DNA of 51,474 nucleotides from Bacillota bacterium (GTDB taxonomy: Bacteria; Armatimonadota; HRBIN16). A program made the position numbers and the translations under genes. The DNA is taken from the NCBI GenBank assembly GCA_023511455.1, contig JAIMBJ010000027.1, positions 1 to 51,474 of the forward strand, given 5' to 3'. Below, one piece after another: positions 43,101-51,430 of the stretch. The notes under the pieces were generated by a model. The model saw nothing but the letters and a program-made list of their open reading frames with translations. It did not search any database and was not told where the DNA came from. How positions within the stretch are numbered: position 1 is the first letter of the stretch; every line of letters begins with the position of its first letter.

Positions 43101-43910
43101 TTACAAGCTGCCGGTCGTCATGTTGCCCCAGGTCAGCTGCGTCCAGCGGAAGAACTTGGCGTGTCCGTCCACGAAGCTCACGTTCTCGCCGCCAGCGTGG
43201 CGGGGCAGCTGGTCCAGTTCACCCTGACCGAACTCCTGAATCCAGGATTCGGCGGTGCGGCAGCAGGTCCATATCTTGCAGCAGCCTTCAGTGGCAAATG
43301 CGGTGCGTGCGGCAATCCAGTTGAAGTTGTCCGCATTGGGTCCTTCCCCGACCCAGATGTCTACCAGCTGCGCCGAGCTGTCGAAGAACAGAGCCCAGTT
43401 GGACGGGGTGGGAACACTGGCGAGCGCACGTCCGTTAGCCAGAGACTCGTTTAAGCCATACGAGACGAAACGCGGGTTGCAGGCGTCCCAGAAGTTGCAG
43501 GGCTAACCGTTTGCAGGGTTGATGGGCGCGAAGCGGTCATTCCGCCCTCCGTCGTCACTGCAGCTTGCCCATGCATCGTTCCACTGCAACGGGTCGTCCT
43601 GGCACTGATACACCCCGTCGTTTTTCACGTAGGGGTAGATTGCCATCGTCCAGAACGCGGCGGAGTCGCGGGGAAGACCCTGGTTCCCACCGTTGCAGAA
43701 GAAGCCCCAGTCCCATCCGGGGAACTTCTCATCGTAGTCCTGATTGTACTGCAGCATCCCCAGCGTCAGCTGCTTCATGTTGGACAGACAGGCGGTCCTG
43801 CGGGCAGTTGCTCTAGCCTGTGCAAACACAGGGAACAGAATGGCTGCCAGTATCGCGATAATCGCGATAACAACCAGTAACTCGATGAGCGTAAATGCGT
43901 GGCGTTTCAT
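43101..43910 (-). pseudogene. DUF1559 prepilin-like gene interrupted by an in-frame TAG
   Basis: The N-terminus [20 protein letters not shown] is a perfect type IV prepilin/pseudopilin methylation helix (start ATG 43910 with GAGGAGGG ahead). It continues through a beta-rich part up to [17 protein letters not shown], where TAG occurs at 43505-43503. Translation in the same frame continues without shift: PCNFWDACNPRFVSYGLN, then four paired Cys (GCCKIWTCC), and the family end HAGGENVSFVDGHAKFFRW (H-x9-DG) to TAA at 43103-43101. The total of about 268 residues is the usual family size. One base change has most likely made a nonsense codon, or the assembly has an error. The first part alone would be a 135-residue product without the conserved C-terminal domain. 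Confidence 0.85.
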
Positions 43911-43960
43911 GGATACCCTCCTCAAGTATGTTGTGGTGTGTTTTGGATATCGTGCCAGCC

Positions 43961-44197
43961 TCACCGCGTCGATGGCGCGGTGGGCGCGGGAGCACCCGGC
44001 GACGGTGCTCTGGTGCCGGGACCAGGGGGCTGATTGCCGAACATCTGTTCCATCTGCCTTCGCTGTTCCTCCGTCATGCCCTTGCGCCCCGGGCTACCCG
44101 TGTATCGCCAGATGGTGAACGCCGCGATAGCAACCACCACGATGATAGTTACCCAGGCGACCACCGGCGATATCTGTTGCTGTTTCCAACTGGACAC
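43961..44197 (-). CDS. Small membrane protein paired with the prepilin-like gene
   Basis: 78 residues, GTG start. One membrane segment [20 protein letters not shown] (about 11-30), then [20 protein letters not shown] and a Pro-rich tail ([20 protein letters not shown]). It is 50 bases ahead of the prepilin-like gene and shares its promoter. The layout recalls small companions of DUF1559 genes. It may assist export or anchoring. Function unknown. Confidence 0.65.
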   Translation of the reverse strand: MSSWKQQQISPVVAWVTIIVVVAIAAFTIWRYTGSPGRKGMTEEQRRQMEQMFGNQPPGPGTRAPSPGAPAPTAPSTR

Positions 44198-44248
44198 CGA
44201 GAGTGTTACCCCCTTTCCGTCCTTTTCGGGTGTGTCTACCCTGTCTAC

Positions 44249-44278
44249 ACGTTAGCACAACTTCCATAAATCTGTCAA
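44249..44278 (-). promoter_or_regulatory. Candidate promoter for the small membrane protein and prepilin-like gene
   Basis: Minus strand TTGACA (44278-44273) followed after 18 bases by TAACGT (44254-44249). The -35 is perfect, the -10 poor. It lies at the end of malQ about 52 bases ahead of the GTG start at 44197. Confidence 0.45.
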
Positions 44279-45777
44279 TACCTTTTGCGCCCGTAAATCA
44301 CACACATTTTCGCTATAGCCTCTGCTAACTCCTCATTCAGGTATTCTGACCGACACCGCCACTGCCAGTTGCCCTCTTCGCGACCGGGCTGGTTCATCCT
44401 CGCCTCGCTTCCCAACCCCAGCCAGTCCTGCAGGGGGATAACCGCTATCCATGCTACTGAAGCATAAGCCAGCCGAATCATCTCCCAGTGGATGCTGATG
44501 TCCTCGCGCCCGATATAATCGAACACGCGCCGTTTTTCCTCGTAGCTCAAGCTTGCAAACCAGCCGACCAGCGTATCGTTATCGTGCGTGCCGGTGTATA
44601 CAACGGTATCCAGCTCGTAGTTAAAAGGAAGGTACGGATTGTCGGGGTCGCCGTCGAAGGCAAATTGCAACACCCGCATCCCCGGGAAGCCCAGTCCCTT
44701 ACGCAAGCGCACCACATCCGGTGTGATGATGCCAAGGTCCTCTGCAACAATGGGCAGTTCGCCCAGCTCCCGCTTTAGCGTCCCAAACAGCTCCCTGCCG
44801 GGCACTCGCACCCACTTTCCGCTGACTGCCGTTGGTTCCGAAGCGGGTACCCGCCAGTATGCCGCGAAACCGCGAAAGTGGTCTACTCGCACCATATCCA
44901 CCAGTTGCAAGATGGCGCGAAACCGCTCAACCCACCAGCGATAGTCTTGCCTCTTGAGCACATCCCATCGGTAGACGGGGTTGCCCCATCGTTGCCCCGT
45001 CGGGCTGAAGTAATCCGGGGGCACACCGGCGACGAACGTGGGGTTGCCGCGGCGGTCTAAATGGAACATTTCCGGGTGCGCCCACACGTCCGCGCTGTCG
45101 TGCGCCACGAAGATGGGCATGTCGCCCATGATGCGGATGCCTCGCTCGTTCGCGTAGCGCTTCACATCCAGCCACTGCTGACGGAACCGGTATTGCAGAA
45201 AAACATGGAACTGTATCGCATCCTGTAGCTCGCTACGCGCCTTCCGCAGCGCATCCGGGCGGCGCAGGGCGAACTCGTTGTCCCATTCCGTCCACGCTCT
45301 GCCCCCGAACACCTCTTTCAACGCCATGAACAGCGCGAAATCCTCCAGCCAGTGCGCCTGCTCCCTGCGAAAGGCGTCCAGCTGATGGTAATCCTCGCTG
45401 GTGGCTCGCGACTTCCATCGCTCATATGCCCGACGCAGCAACGTCATTTTGTGCGGGATGACCAGTCCGTAATCGACCCTGTCCTGCGGAAGCATGGGGT
45501 AATCGGCGAAGTCGCTGTCGGAGAGTAACCCTTCGTCATGTAGCCGCTGCAGGCTAATCAGCAAAGGATTGCCAGCGAAGGCGGAAAAGGCGGCGTACGG
45601 CGAGTCGGCGAATCCCGTTGGCGCGAGAGGCAACACCTGCCAGAGGCTTTGCCCCGCCCGCGCCAGCCAGTCTACAAATCGGTAGGCTGTACTGCCCAGC
45701 TCGCCGATGCCGAACGGACCGGGCAGAGAGGTGGGATGCAGCAGCACCCCCGCCATCCGTGTGTACCGATGCTTCAT
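44275..45777 (-). CDS. malQ: 4-alpha-glucanotransferase (GH77, amylomaltase)
   Basis: 500 residues. GVLLHPTSLPGPFGIGELGS and WQVLPLAPTGFADSPYAAFS at the N-terminus are GH77 signatures. The catalytic blocks are IMGDMPIFVAHDSADVW, MVRVDHFRGFAAYW (nucleophile Asp), PIVAEDLGIITPDV (acid/base Glu) and YTGTHDNDTLVGWF (third Asp). It transfers maltooligosaccharides during starch or glycogen metabolism. The length is typical of bacterial amylomaltase. It is divergent from the MNT/HEPN and GH13 transcript, so the two amylolytic genes flank the pair. Start ATG 45777 with GAGG upstream. Confidence 0.97.
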   Translation of the reverse strand: MKHRYTRMAGVLLHPTSLPGPFGIGELGSTAYRFVDWLARAGQSLWQVLPLAPTGFADSPYAAFSAFAGNPLLISLQRLHDEGLLSDSDFADYPMLPQDRVDYGLVIPHKMTLLRRAYERWKSRATSEDYHQLDAFRREQAHWLEDFALFMALKEVFGGRAWTEWDNEFALRRPDALRKARSELQDAIQFHVFLQYRFRQQWLDVKRYANERGIRIMGDMPIFVAHDSADVWAHPEMFHLDRRGNPTFVAGVPPDYFSPTGQRWGNPVYRWDVLKRQDYRWWVERFRAILQLVDMVRVDHFRGFAAYWRVPASEPTAVSGKWVRVPGRELFGTLKRELGELPIVAEDLGIITPDVVRLRKGLGFPGMRVLQFAFDGDPDNPYLPFNYELDTVVYTGTHDNDTLVGWFASLSYEEKRRVFDYIGREDISIHWEMIRLAYASVAWIAVIPLQDWLGLGSEARMNQPGREEGNWQWRCRSEYLNEELAEAIAKMCVIYGRKRY

Positions 45778-45819
45778 ATTGGGTTACTTCCTCTACTTTC
45801 GGGAGAATCCTGCCCCGTA

Positions 45820-45828
45820 TGCTATAAT
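45820..45828 (+). promoter_or_regulatory. Extended -10 promoter for the MNT/HEPN-GH13 operon
   Basis: TGCTATAAT is a perfect extended -10 (TGn-TATAAT) about 22 bases before the ATG at 45850; no TTGACA-like -35 is seen. The transcript would start close to 45835, giving an unusually short leader of about 6-15 bases depending on whether GTG 45841 or ATG 45850 is used. Confidence 0.6.
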
Positions 45829-45849
45829 AGAGGCAAGGCGGTGGCAGCC

Positions 45850-46212
45850 ATGAGCGAACCGGAGTGGCAGCCATACATCGAAACGTTGCGCCAGCGTCGT
45901 CGCAAAGTCGAGAGGCAGCGGCAGAAACGGTACCAGCGCGCGTGGCAGCTGGCTCGAGAAGCGGCGGAACTGTTGCGTCGCGAGTATGGAGTGACGCGCG
46001 TGGTAGTGTTTGGCTCACTGCTGCGCCCCAGCATGTTCGACGAACGTTCCGATGTGGACATCGCCGCGTGGGGTATCGCACCGCAGGATACCCTTCGGGC
46101 AATGAGTGCTGTTGCTTATCTGGACAGCGAGATAGAGGTCAATCTGGTGGATGTCAGCACGTGTCAGCCGGGCATCCTGCACGTGATTGAGCAGGAGGGT
46201 GTAGACGTATGA
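45850..46212 (+). CDS. MNT-type minimal nucleotidyltransferase (antitoxin-like)
   Basis: 120 residues from ATG 45850; GTG 45841 three codons earlier is also possible. After a basic helix (RRRKVERQRQKRYQRAW) comes the nucleotidyltransferase core VVVFGSLLRPSMFDERSDVD, i.e. GS-x10-D-x-D, the metal-binding motif of the MNT/KNTase family, then LDSEIEVNLVDVSTC with the third acid. In MNT-HEPN pairs this enzyme typically adds AMP to the HEPN partner and so neutralises it. It overlaps the next gene by four bases, as usual for such pairs. Confidence 0.88.
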   Translation: MSEPEWQPYIETLRQRRRKVERQRQKRYQRAWQLAREAAELLRREYGVTRVVVFGSLLRPSMFDERSDVDIAAWGIAPQDTLRAMSAVAYLDSEIEVNLVDVSTCQPGILHVIEQEGVDV

Positions 46213-46706
46213 GCCACGATGACTACCGCGTACTCGCCGCGCGCATCCGCACGGAGCTGCAGGATATCGAACAGGTAGTTCGCAGGGCAGAGCGCGCACG
46301 GCTACTTCTGCATCAACATCCCGGCGAGGACGTTTACCTGGACGCTGCCGCACACAACTTGCACGATTTTTACACCACGCTGGAGCGAATCTTCCTGCAG
46401 ATTGCACGAGTCGTAGACCACTCTGCGCCCGCCGGAGAGCGGTGGCATCGCGACCTGCTGGAGCAAATGAGTTTCTCCGTGCCCACAGTGCGCCCGCCTG
46501 TACTCGACGAAGGCACAGTGACGCAGCTGGATGAGTACATGCGCTTTCGCCACGTGGTGCGCAACGTCTATTCTTTCCGATTGAACCCGCAGCGGGTGAT
46601 GCAACTGGTCGAAGAGATGCGTCCACTCTTCGATCGGGTGCGCACGCAACTGCAACAGTTCGCACAGATGCTGGAGCAATGGAGCCAGGAAGCCCAAGAT
46701 GAGTGA
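46209..46706 (+). CDS. HEPN-domain (HepT-like) protein, toxin-like partner
   Basis: 165 residues, all helical. The HEPN motif region is YMRFRHVVRNVYSFRLNP: an Arg, then His, Arg-Asn and Tyr, fitting the R-x4-6-H/N-x-Y RNase signature of HepT-like proteins although the order is not the classical RX4HXY. A further conserved helix is HNLHDFYTTLERIFLQIARV. Together with the MNT gene it resembles a type VII toxin-antitoxin. Its end overlaps the GH13 gene by eight bases, so the sugar enzyme depends on translation of this gene. Toxicity is an inference. Confidence 0.8.
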   Translation: MSHDDYRVLAARIRTELQDIEQVVRRAERARLLLHQHPGEDVYLDAAAHNLHDFYTTLERIFLQIARVVDHSAPAGERWHRDLLEQMSFSVPTVRPPVLDEGTVTQLDEYMRFRHVVRNVYSFRLNPQRVMQLVEEMRPLFDRVRTQLQQFAQMLEQWSQEAQDE

Positions 46707-48111
46707 GTTCCGCACGCCCAACTGGGTGAAACACGCCGTCTTCTATCAAATTTTCCCCGACCGCTTTGCCAACGGCGACCGTACCAACGATCCCGCCAAC
46801 GTGCATCCGTGGGGCGCCCCGCCCACGCCCTATAACTTCATGGGCGGCGACCTGCAGGGCATCCTGCAGAAGCTGGACTACCTGCAGGAGCTGGGCATCA
46901 CCGCCATCTACCTGAACCCCATCTTTCAAGCCACTTCCAACCATCGCTATAACACCTACGACTACTTCCGCATCGACCCTAAACTGGGCACGATGGAGGA
47001 CTTTCAGAATCTGGTGCAAGAGATGCACCGTCGCGGGATGCGACTGATTCTGGACGGCGTGTTCAATCACTGCGGGCGCGGCTTTTATGCGTTCCATGAT
47101 GTGGTGGAGAACGGCGCACACTCTCCCTACGTGGGGTGGTTCCACATTAAGAAGTTTCCCATCTTCCCCTACGATGGGCGCAAGAAGGCGAATTATGAAA
47201 GCTGGTGGGGCATCCGTTCGCTGCCCAAGTTCAACACCGACAACCCGCAGGTGCGACAGTTCCTGCTGAGCGTGGCGCGTTACTGGATCGAGCAGGGCGC
47301 GGACGGCTGGCGGCTGGACGTGCCGAACGAAATCGATGACGATACCTTCTGGCGCGAGTTCCGACAGGTGGTGAAATCGGCGAACCCCGACGCCTACATC
47401 GTGGGCGAAATCTGGAAAGACGCCAGACGCTGGCTGCAGGGCGACCAGTTCGATGCGGTGATGAACTATCCCTTACGCGACCTGTGCGTGGAGTTCTTCG
47501 CGAAGGGCACCATGGATGCATCCACTTTCGCCACGAAGCTCAGCCGCCTGTTCCGCCGATACCCATCGGAGGCGACCTGCGCCCTGTTGAACCTGCTGGG
47601 CAGTCACGACACCGCACGCTGGCTGACCGTGTGCAGCAACGACACCCGCCGCGCCATGCTGGGCTACACGTTGCTGTTCACTCTGCCGGGGGCGCCCTGC
47701 ATCTACTACGGTGACGAAATCGGCATGACGGACGAAGCTGACCCGCATTGCCGTGCCTGCTTCGAGTGGGACAAACGGAAGTGGAACCGTCGTCTGCATC
47801 AGCACATCCGCGACCTTATCGCCCTGCGTCAATCCAGCACCGCGTGGCGCACCGGCGCGTTTGAAGTACTGACTGCGGAGAACAGCGTATTCGCTTACGC
47901 CCGCTGGGACGCCACCGATGCCTTCGTGGTACTGCTGAACAACAGCCAACGCCGATGGGAGGGTGTCGTGCCGTTGCGCAAGCGCAGTCTGCCGCCAGTT
48001 GCTGCACTAAAAGACGTCCAAAACGGTGAAACTGCAATCCCGCGCGGGAGGGTTGTTCGCATGAGTATATCGCCTTACTCGTACCGTGTTTTGCAGGCAC
48101 GGGCGGACTGA
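46699..48111 (+). CDS. GH13 alpha-amylase-family enzyme (cyclomaltodextrinase/neopullulanase-like)
   Basis: 470 residues. Conserved GH13 regions: GITAIYLNPIFQATSNHRYN, region I LILDGVFNHCGRG, region II GWRLDVPNE (nucleophile Asp), region III YIVGEIWKDA (acid/base Glu), region IV NLLGSHDTAR. It begins KHAVFYQIFPDRFANGDRT, as in cyclomaltodextrinases without the N-terminal beta domain, and ends with a short beta domain C. No signal peptide, so it acts in the cytoplasm on maltooligosaccharides, fitting the divergent malQ. It begins inside the end of the HEPN gene. Confidence 0.95.
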   Translation: MSEFRTPNWVKHAVFYQIFPDRFANGDRTNDPANVHPWGAPPTPYNFMGGDLQGILQKLDYLQELGITAIYLNPIFQATSNHRYNTYDYFRIDPKLGTMEDFQNLVQEMHRRGMRLILDGVFNHCGRGFYAFHDVVENGAHSPYVGWFHIKKFPIFPYDGRKKANYESWWGIRSLPKFNTDNPQVRQFLLSVARYWIEQGADGWRLDVPNEIDDDTFWREFRQVVKSANPDAYIVGEIWKDARRWLQGDQFDAVMNYPLRDLCVEFFAKGTMDASTFATKLSRLFRRYPSEATCALLNLLGSHDTARWLTVCSNDTRRAMLGYTLLFTLPGAPCIYYGDEIGMTDEADPHCRACFEWDKRKWNRRLHQHIRDLIALRQSSTAWRTGAFEVLTAENSVFAYARWDATDAFVVLLNNSQRRWEGVVPLRKRSLPPVAALKDVQNGETAIPRGRVVRMSISPYSYRVLQARAD

Positions 48112-48138
48112 GGCTGGAATAAGCCCTGCGTAGTTAGA

Positions 48139-48162
48139 AACCTGCCACCGGGAGGTTTTTTC
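48139..48162 (+). terminator. Intrinsic terminator after the GH13 gene
   Basis: AAACCTGCC-ACC-GGGAGGTTT forms a 9-bp stem with one G-G mismatch and runs into six T residues (48157-48162). It starts 27 bases after the GH13 stop. Confidence 0.75.
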
Positions 48163-48226
48163 CCGACTCACCAAAGATTAAAATATGCACATGTAGGGTC
48201 ACGGAAACAAACTCTTCGTGTTCCTG

Positions 48227-48334
48227 GTGTCTTGGTGGTTCAATTCAGAGGAAAACCACTAAGGCACGAACACACAAAGGGTCAGCAAGGTGAAATCTTT
48301 GTGTGCTTGGTGTTCTTAGTGTCTTGGTGGTTCA
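48227..48334. repeat. Direct and inverted repeat element between GH13 and DUF4838 genes
   Basis: GTGTCTTGGTGGTTCA occurs twice in direct order (48227-48242 and 48319-48334). Between them is ACCACTAAGGCACGAACACA and, in inverted sense, CTTTGTGTGCTTGGTGTTCT; CACACAAAG (48271-48279) and CTTTGTGTG (48298-48306) are perfect complements. The unit is a known sort of low-complexity-like interspersed repeat in environmental genomes. No frame crosses it convincingly. Confidence 0.65.
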
Positions 48335-48378
48335 TGAGGTAACAAATTGAGCTGTCTACACTTACGGGAGACAAGACC

Positions 48379-51000
48379 ATGAAAGGGCTGGCTATGATGT
48401 GCATATTGACCATTACCGCTACTGCTGTGCAGAGCGAACCGTTCACCATCGCAGAGCGGGGCAAGCCGCGCTGCGTCATCGCAGCTGCCCAGCAACAGGA
48501 ACATGCCGACCTCGCCAAGGAACTCGCCGAGTGGCTTCAGAAGGTAGTGGGTGCGGAGAAGTTTTCCATACAAACTCTCCCCACCACACAACCCGCCATC
48601 ATCCTGGCGACCGCTGAGCAGTTCCCCGATGTCGCGCAACGCGAGCAGTTAGCGGATCTGGGCCCTGAAGGCTATCTCCTCCGCAGCGAGGCGAAACGGC
48701 TATGGCTACTGGCAAACACCACACTGGGTTTGCAGCACGCGGTGTATCGCCTGCTGGAGGAGACGGGCTGTCGCTGGTTCTTTGCCGACCCCGCGTGGTG
48801 GGTCATCCCCCGCAAACCCACGCTTCGCGTGAACGTGAACCTGCGCGAGAAACCTGCCTTCAAAGACCGCGTTATCTGGTATAACTGGGGCGCAAACACC
48901 CCCACGCTTGCCCAGCACTACCGCACGTGGTTCAGAGCCAACCGTCAGGGAGGACACTTCCCCGTGAGGGCTGGACACGCCTACGAGGCGTACGTGCCCC
49001 ATAGCGAGTTTGAGCGGCATCCCGAGTGGTTTGCGCTGGTGGATGGCAAGCGCCAGCCCACGCAGTTGTGTGTGAGCAATCCCGCGGTGCAGCAACGGGT
49101 GATAGAGGGCGTGCTGGCGCGGTTCGCGCAGAACCCACAAGAGGTGATGGCGTCGGTGGAGCCAAACGATGGCGGCGGCTACTGCGAGTGCGACGGCTGT
49201 AAAGCCATCGGCAATGCCAGCGACCAGGCGTTCTATCTGGCGAACCTCGTGGCGAAGGCGGTGCGCGCCCGCTACCCCGACAAATGGGTGGGCTTGTTAT
49301 CCTATGCCTACCACAGTGAACCGCCCCGCTTTCGTATCGAGCCGGGCGTCTACGTGCAGGTGACCACTGGCTTCCGCTACACCAGCCTGACCTTCGAGCA
49401 GCAGGTCAGCCGGCTGCGAGAGCTGGGCGCCGAGTTAGGGGTATACGACTATTTCGGGGTATATCCGTGGGACTGGAGCCTGCCCGGAGCTGCCAAAGGC
49501 GGTCGCTTCTATGAAATCGCCAGCAGCATCAAAGAGTATCATCGGCTGGGATTGAACACCTACAGCGCGGAGTCGTCCATCAACTGGGCATCGAACGGAC
49601 CCGGTTACTGGATAGCGGCGCGGCTGATGTGGAACCCCAACCTGGATGCCACGTCATTGGCGAACGAGTTCTACCAGAAAGCGTTTGGTGCTGCCGCCAG
49701 ACCCATGCGCCGTCTGTATGAACGTTGGGCAAAAGGCGAACGCTTCTCCCCCCGTGGGTTGAAGCTTGCGCTGACCGACCTGCAAGAGGCATACCGTCTC
49801 GCAAAAGACCCGCAGGTGCGCGCCCGTTTAGACCAGATAGCGATGTATCTGCACTGGCAACGCCTGTGGATGGAGTATGACCGCGTCGCGCGCTGGGACG
49901 AGGGCGGTAAGCTGGTGAGCGACCCCGCCGAGGTATTGGCGCGGGCGCGGGAGCTGGTAGTCTACTCGCGGCGCGTCATGGATACCGGCATCGTGCATTC
50001 CTACCCGATGTTGAACGACTGGTTCCGCCCGCGCTTCGCCGCGCTGGAGCGTATCCCCGGCTTCAGCTGGCAGCAGACGGATGCGTGGAAAACCGAGCGC
50101 ACCGACATCCCGACGCCCGAAGAGGTGCAACGCGACTTCGCCGATGACCTGAAGCGATTGGACGAGCTGGTGCCGGTGGCGGTGGAGATACAGGGCAAAC
50201 AGTTTACTGGGAAGCTGGTGCCCGCACAGGAGCGGCTTTCTAAGGCAGTGCAGGCGTGGGGGGAGGTACCCCGTTCCATGCTGTTCGTAGAGAGTGGGCT
50301 GCACTTCTTCACAGGCAAACAGGGGGAGCCGCTGCGCCTGACCTTCACCCCCTTTGACGGCGGGCACACCATAGACTGCCGTTGGAGCCTGCAGACAGCG
50401 GGTGGCAATCCTGTCGCGCAGGGAGAACTGAAGGCGGAAAAGGGACAGCCTGCGACTCTGCAAGCCACCCTGCCCGCCGACGGCGTGTATGTGCTGGACC
50501 CGGGCACCGACTACTGGAAGGCAGCGCAGATAGAGTTTGACCGGCGTCCGCTCTCAGTGTGGGCGGGGCGAGGGAATCGGTGGGAGCAGAAGCCGTTGTG
50601 CCTGTGGATGCCTCGCTTGGACCAGCCGCTCTACTTCTACGTGCCGAAGGGCACGAGGCATTTCGTTATCGGCGTCGTCTCTGGAGGCTGGCCGCACACC
50701 ACAGTGGAGATACGCTTGCCTAACCGCACGGTGATCCGTCGCGAAAAGGTACTGGCGGGTGACCAGGTATCTGTCATCGTGGACCAGGACATCCGCGAGT
50801 ATGGCGACATCTCCGAGATGGGCAGGCAAGCAGTGTTGCCGTCCCAGCAGCTGACCGTCGTGGTTCCAAAGGGGGCAGATGGGCAAATCTGGGCGATTGC
50901 GCTGGACAGCCTGCGGTGCGTGCTGGAGTTATACGACGTGCCGCCATATGTGTCCCGTCACCCGTCGGAGCTGCTCGTGCCTGAGGCGGTATTGAGGTAA
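48379..51000 (+). CDS. DUF4838-domain large glycoside hydrolase-like protein
   Basis: 873 residues. Ribosome site GGGAGA; a short signal-like stretch MKGLAMMCILTITATAVQS. The N-terminal part (about 20-140; AIILATAEQFPDV, ANTTLGLQHAVYRLLEETGC) is the GH20-N/alpha-glucuronidase-N-like domain. The DUF4838 TIM-barrel core is next: GHAYEAYVPHSEF, QLCVSNPAVQQRVIEGVL, ASVEPNDGGGYCECDGCKA (conserved C-x-C-x2-C), YDYFGVYPWDW and GLNTYSAESSINWASNGPGY. A helical and then beta-rich tail of about 370 residues closes it. Family substrate unknown. It is a single gene with no neighbours on the same strand. Confidence 0.85.
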   Translation: MKGLAMMCILTITATAVQSEPFTIAERGKPRCVIAAAQQQEHADLAKELAEWLQKVVGAEKFSIQTLPTTQPAIILATAEQFPDVAQREQLADLGPEGYLLRSEAKRLWLLANTTLGLQHAVYRLLEETGCRWFFADPAWWVIPRKPTLRVNVNLREKPAFKDRVIWYNWGANTPTLAQHYRTWFRANRQGGHFPVRAGHAYEAYVPHSEFERHPEWFALVDGKRQPTQLCVSNPAVQQRVIEGVLARFAQNPQEVMASVEPNDGGGYCECDGCKAIGNASDQAFYLANLVAKAVRARYPDKWVGLLSYAYHSEPPRFRIEPGVYVQVTTGFRYTSLTFEQQVSRLRELGAELGVYDYFGVYPWDWSLPGAAKGGRFYEIASSIKEYHRLGLNTYSAESSINWASNGPGYWIAARLMWNPNLDATSLANEFYQKAFGAAARPMRRLYERWAKGERFSPRGLKLALTDLQEAYRLAKDPQVRARLDQIAMYLHWQRLWMEYDRVARWDEGGKLVSDPAEVLARARELVVYSRRVMDTGIVHSYPMLNDWFRPRFAALERIPGFSWQQTDAWKTERTDIPTPEEVQRDFADDLKRLDELVPVAVEIQGKQFTGKLVPAQERLSKAVQAWGEVPRSMLFVESGLHFFTGKQGEPLRLTFTPFDGGHTIDCRWSLQTAGGNPVAQGELKAEKGQPATLQATLPADGVYVLDPGTDYWKAAQIEFDRRPLSVWAGRGNRWEQKPLCLWMPRLDQPLYFYVPKGTRHFVIGVVSGGWPHTTVEIRLPNRTVIRREKVLAGDQVSVIVDQDIREYGDISEMGRQAVLPSQQLTVVVPKGADGQIWAIALDSLRCVLELYDVPPYVSRHPSELLVPEAVLR

Positions 51001-51362
51001 CTGTACAACCGCAGGGTTCAAGCACCGACTTACCGGCAGAGGGGTGTTTGAAAGTGCACTGCGCGCCTCTGCATGGCAAGGCACCTGCTGATGTGTGACA
51101 TGCCTCCCCGCCCGCCGGAAGGTCGGGTGGGACTACCTACTTTTTGGGGAACTCCCCTCAAAACCCGAGGGTGTTCGAAATTGGTGGTTGAATGGATAGA
51201 TTACCTAACCCCCTTGCCCCCTTCCCTCGCAGTGAAGGGGGAACGCCCCTCTCCTCGTAGGAGAGGCGACGGGGGTCAGGTAAGACAAGGAGTAGCAAGA
51301 ACTCCTCTCTCCTTGCGCTACAACCAACTTCTCAACAATTCTCGAACGCCCTCCCAAAACCG
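51001..51362. other. Gap with hairpins and no recognised gene
   Basis: No convincing coding frame lies here; the 97-codon frame at 51073-51366 is repeat-derived. CCCGCCCG (51107-51114) and CGGGTGGG (51124-51131) pair as an 8-bp stem with one G-T, followed about nine bases later by a T run, a possible distal terminator for the DUF4838 gene. The structured repeat at 51203-51281 is the other content. Confidence 0.5.
51203..51281. repeat. Interspersed repeat with terminal inverted repeats
   Basis: ACCTAACCCCC at one end (51203) and GGGGGTCAGGT at the other (51281) pair over 11 bases with a single mismatch. Inside are two perfect hairpins, CCCCCTT with AAGGGGG and CCTCTCCT with AGGAGAGG. The whole 79 bases can fold into a cloverleaf-like form. 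It resembles short non-autonomous elements (MITE or REP-like) seen in many environmental genomes. Confidence 0.6.
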
Positions 51363-51391
51363 TTGACATTTTGGGAAAATCGCTGTATCAT
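51363..51391 (+). promoter_or_regulatory. Strong sigma-70 promoter
   Basis: Perfect TTGACA (51363-51368), 17-base spacer and TATCAT (51386-51391), 40 bases ahead of the ATG at 51431. It is the best promoter match in the window. Confidence 0.8.
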
Positions 51392-51430
51392 GTAAGCAGA
51401 CTTCTACCCCTCGTGAAAGGAGCAAAAGAG

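Noticed and set aside
43503-43505. TAG in the prepilin-like gene as a pyrrolysine codon
   Set aside because: Nothing in the window suggests pyrrolysine genes, and other genes here (for instance the agarase copy 2 and the first gene) use TAG as a normal stop.
51073-51366. A 97-codon plus-strand frame at the right end
   Set aside because: It runs across the hairpin-rich repeat, has no ribosome site and its sequence is repeat-derived.
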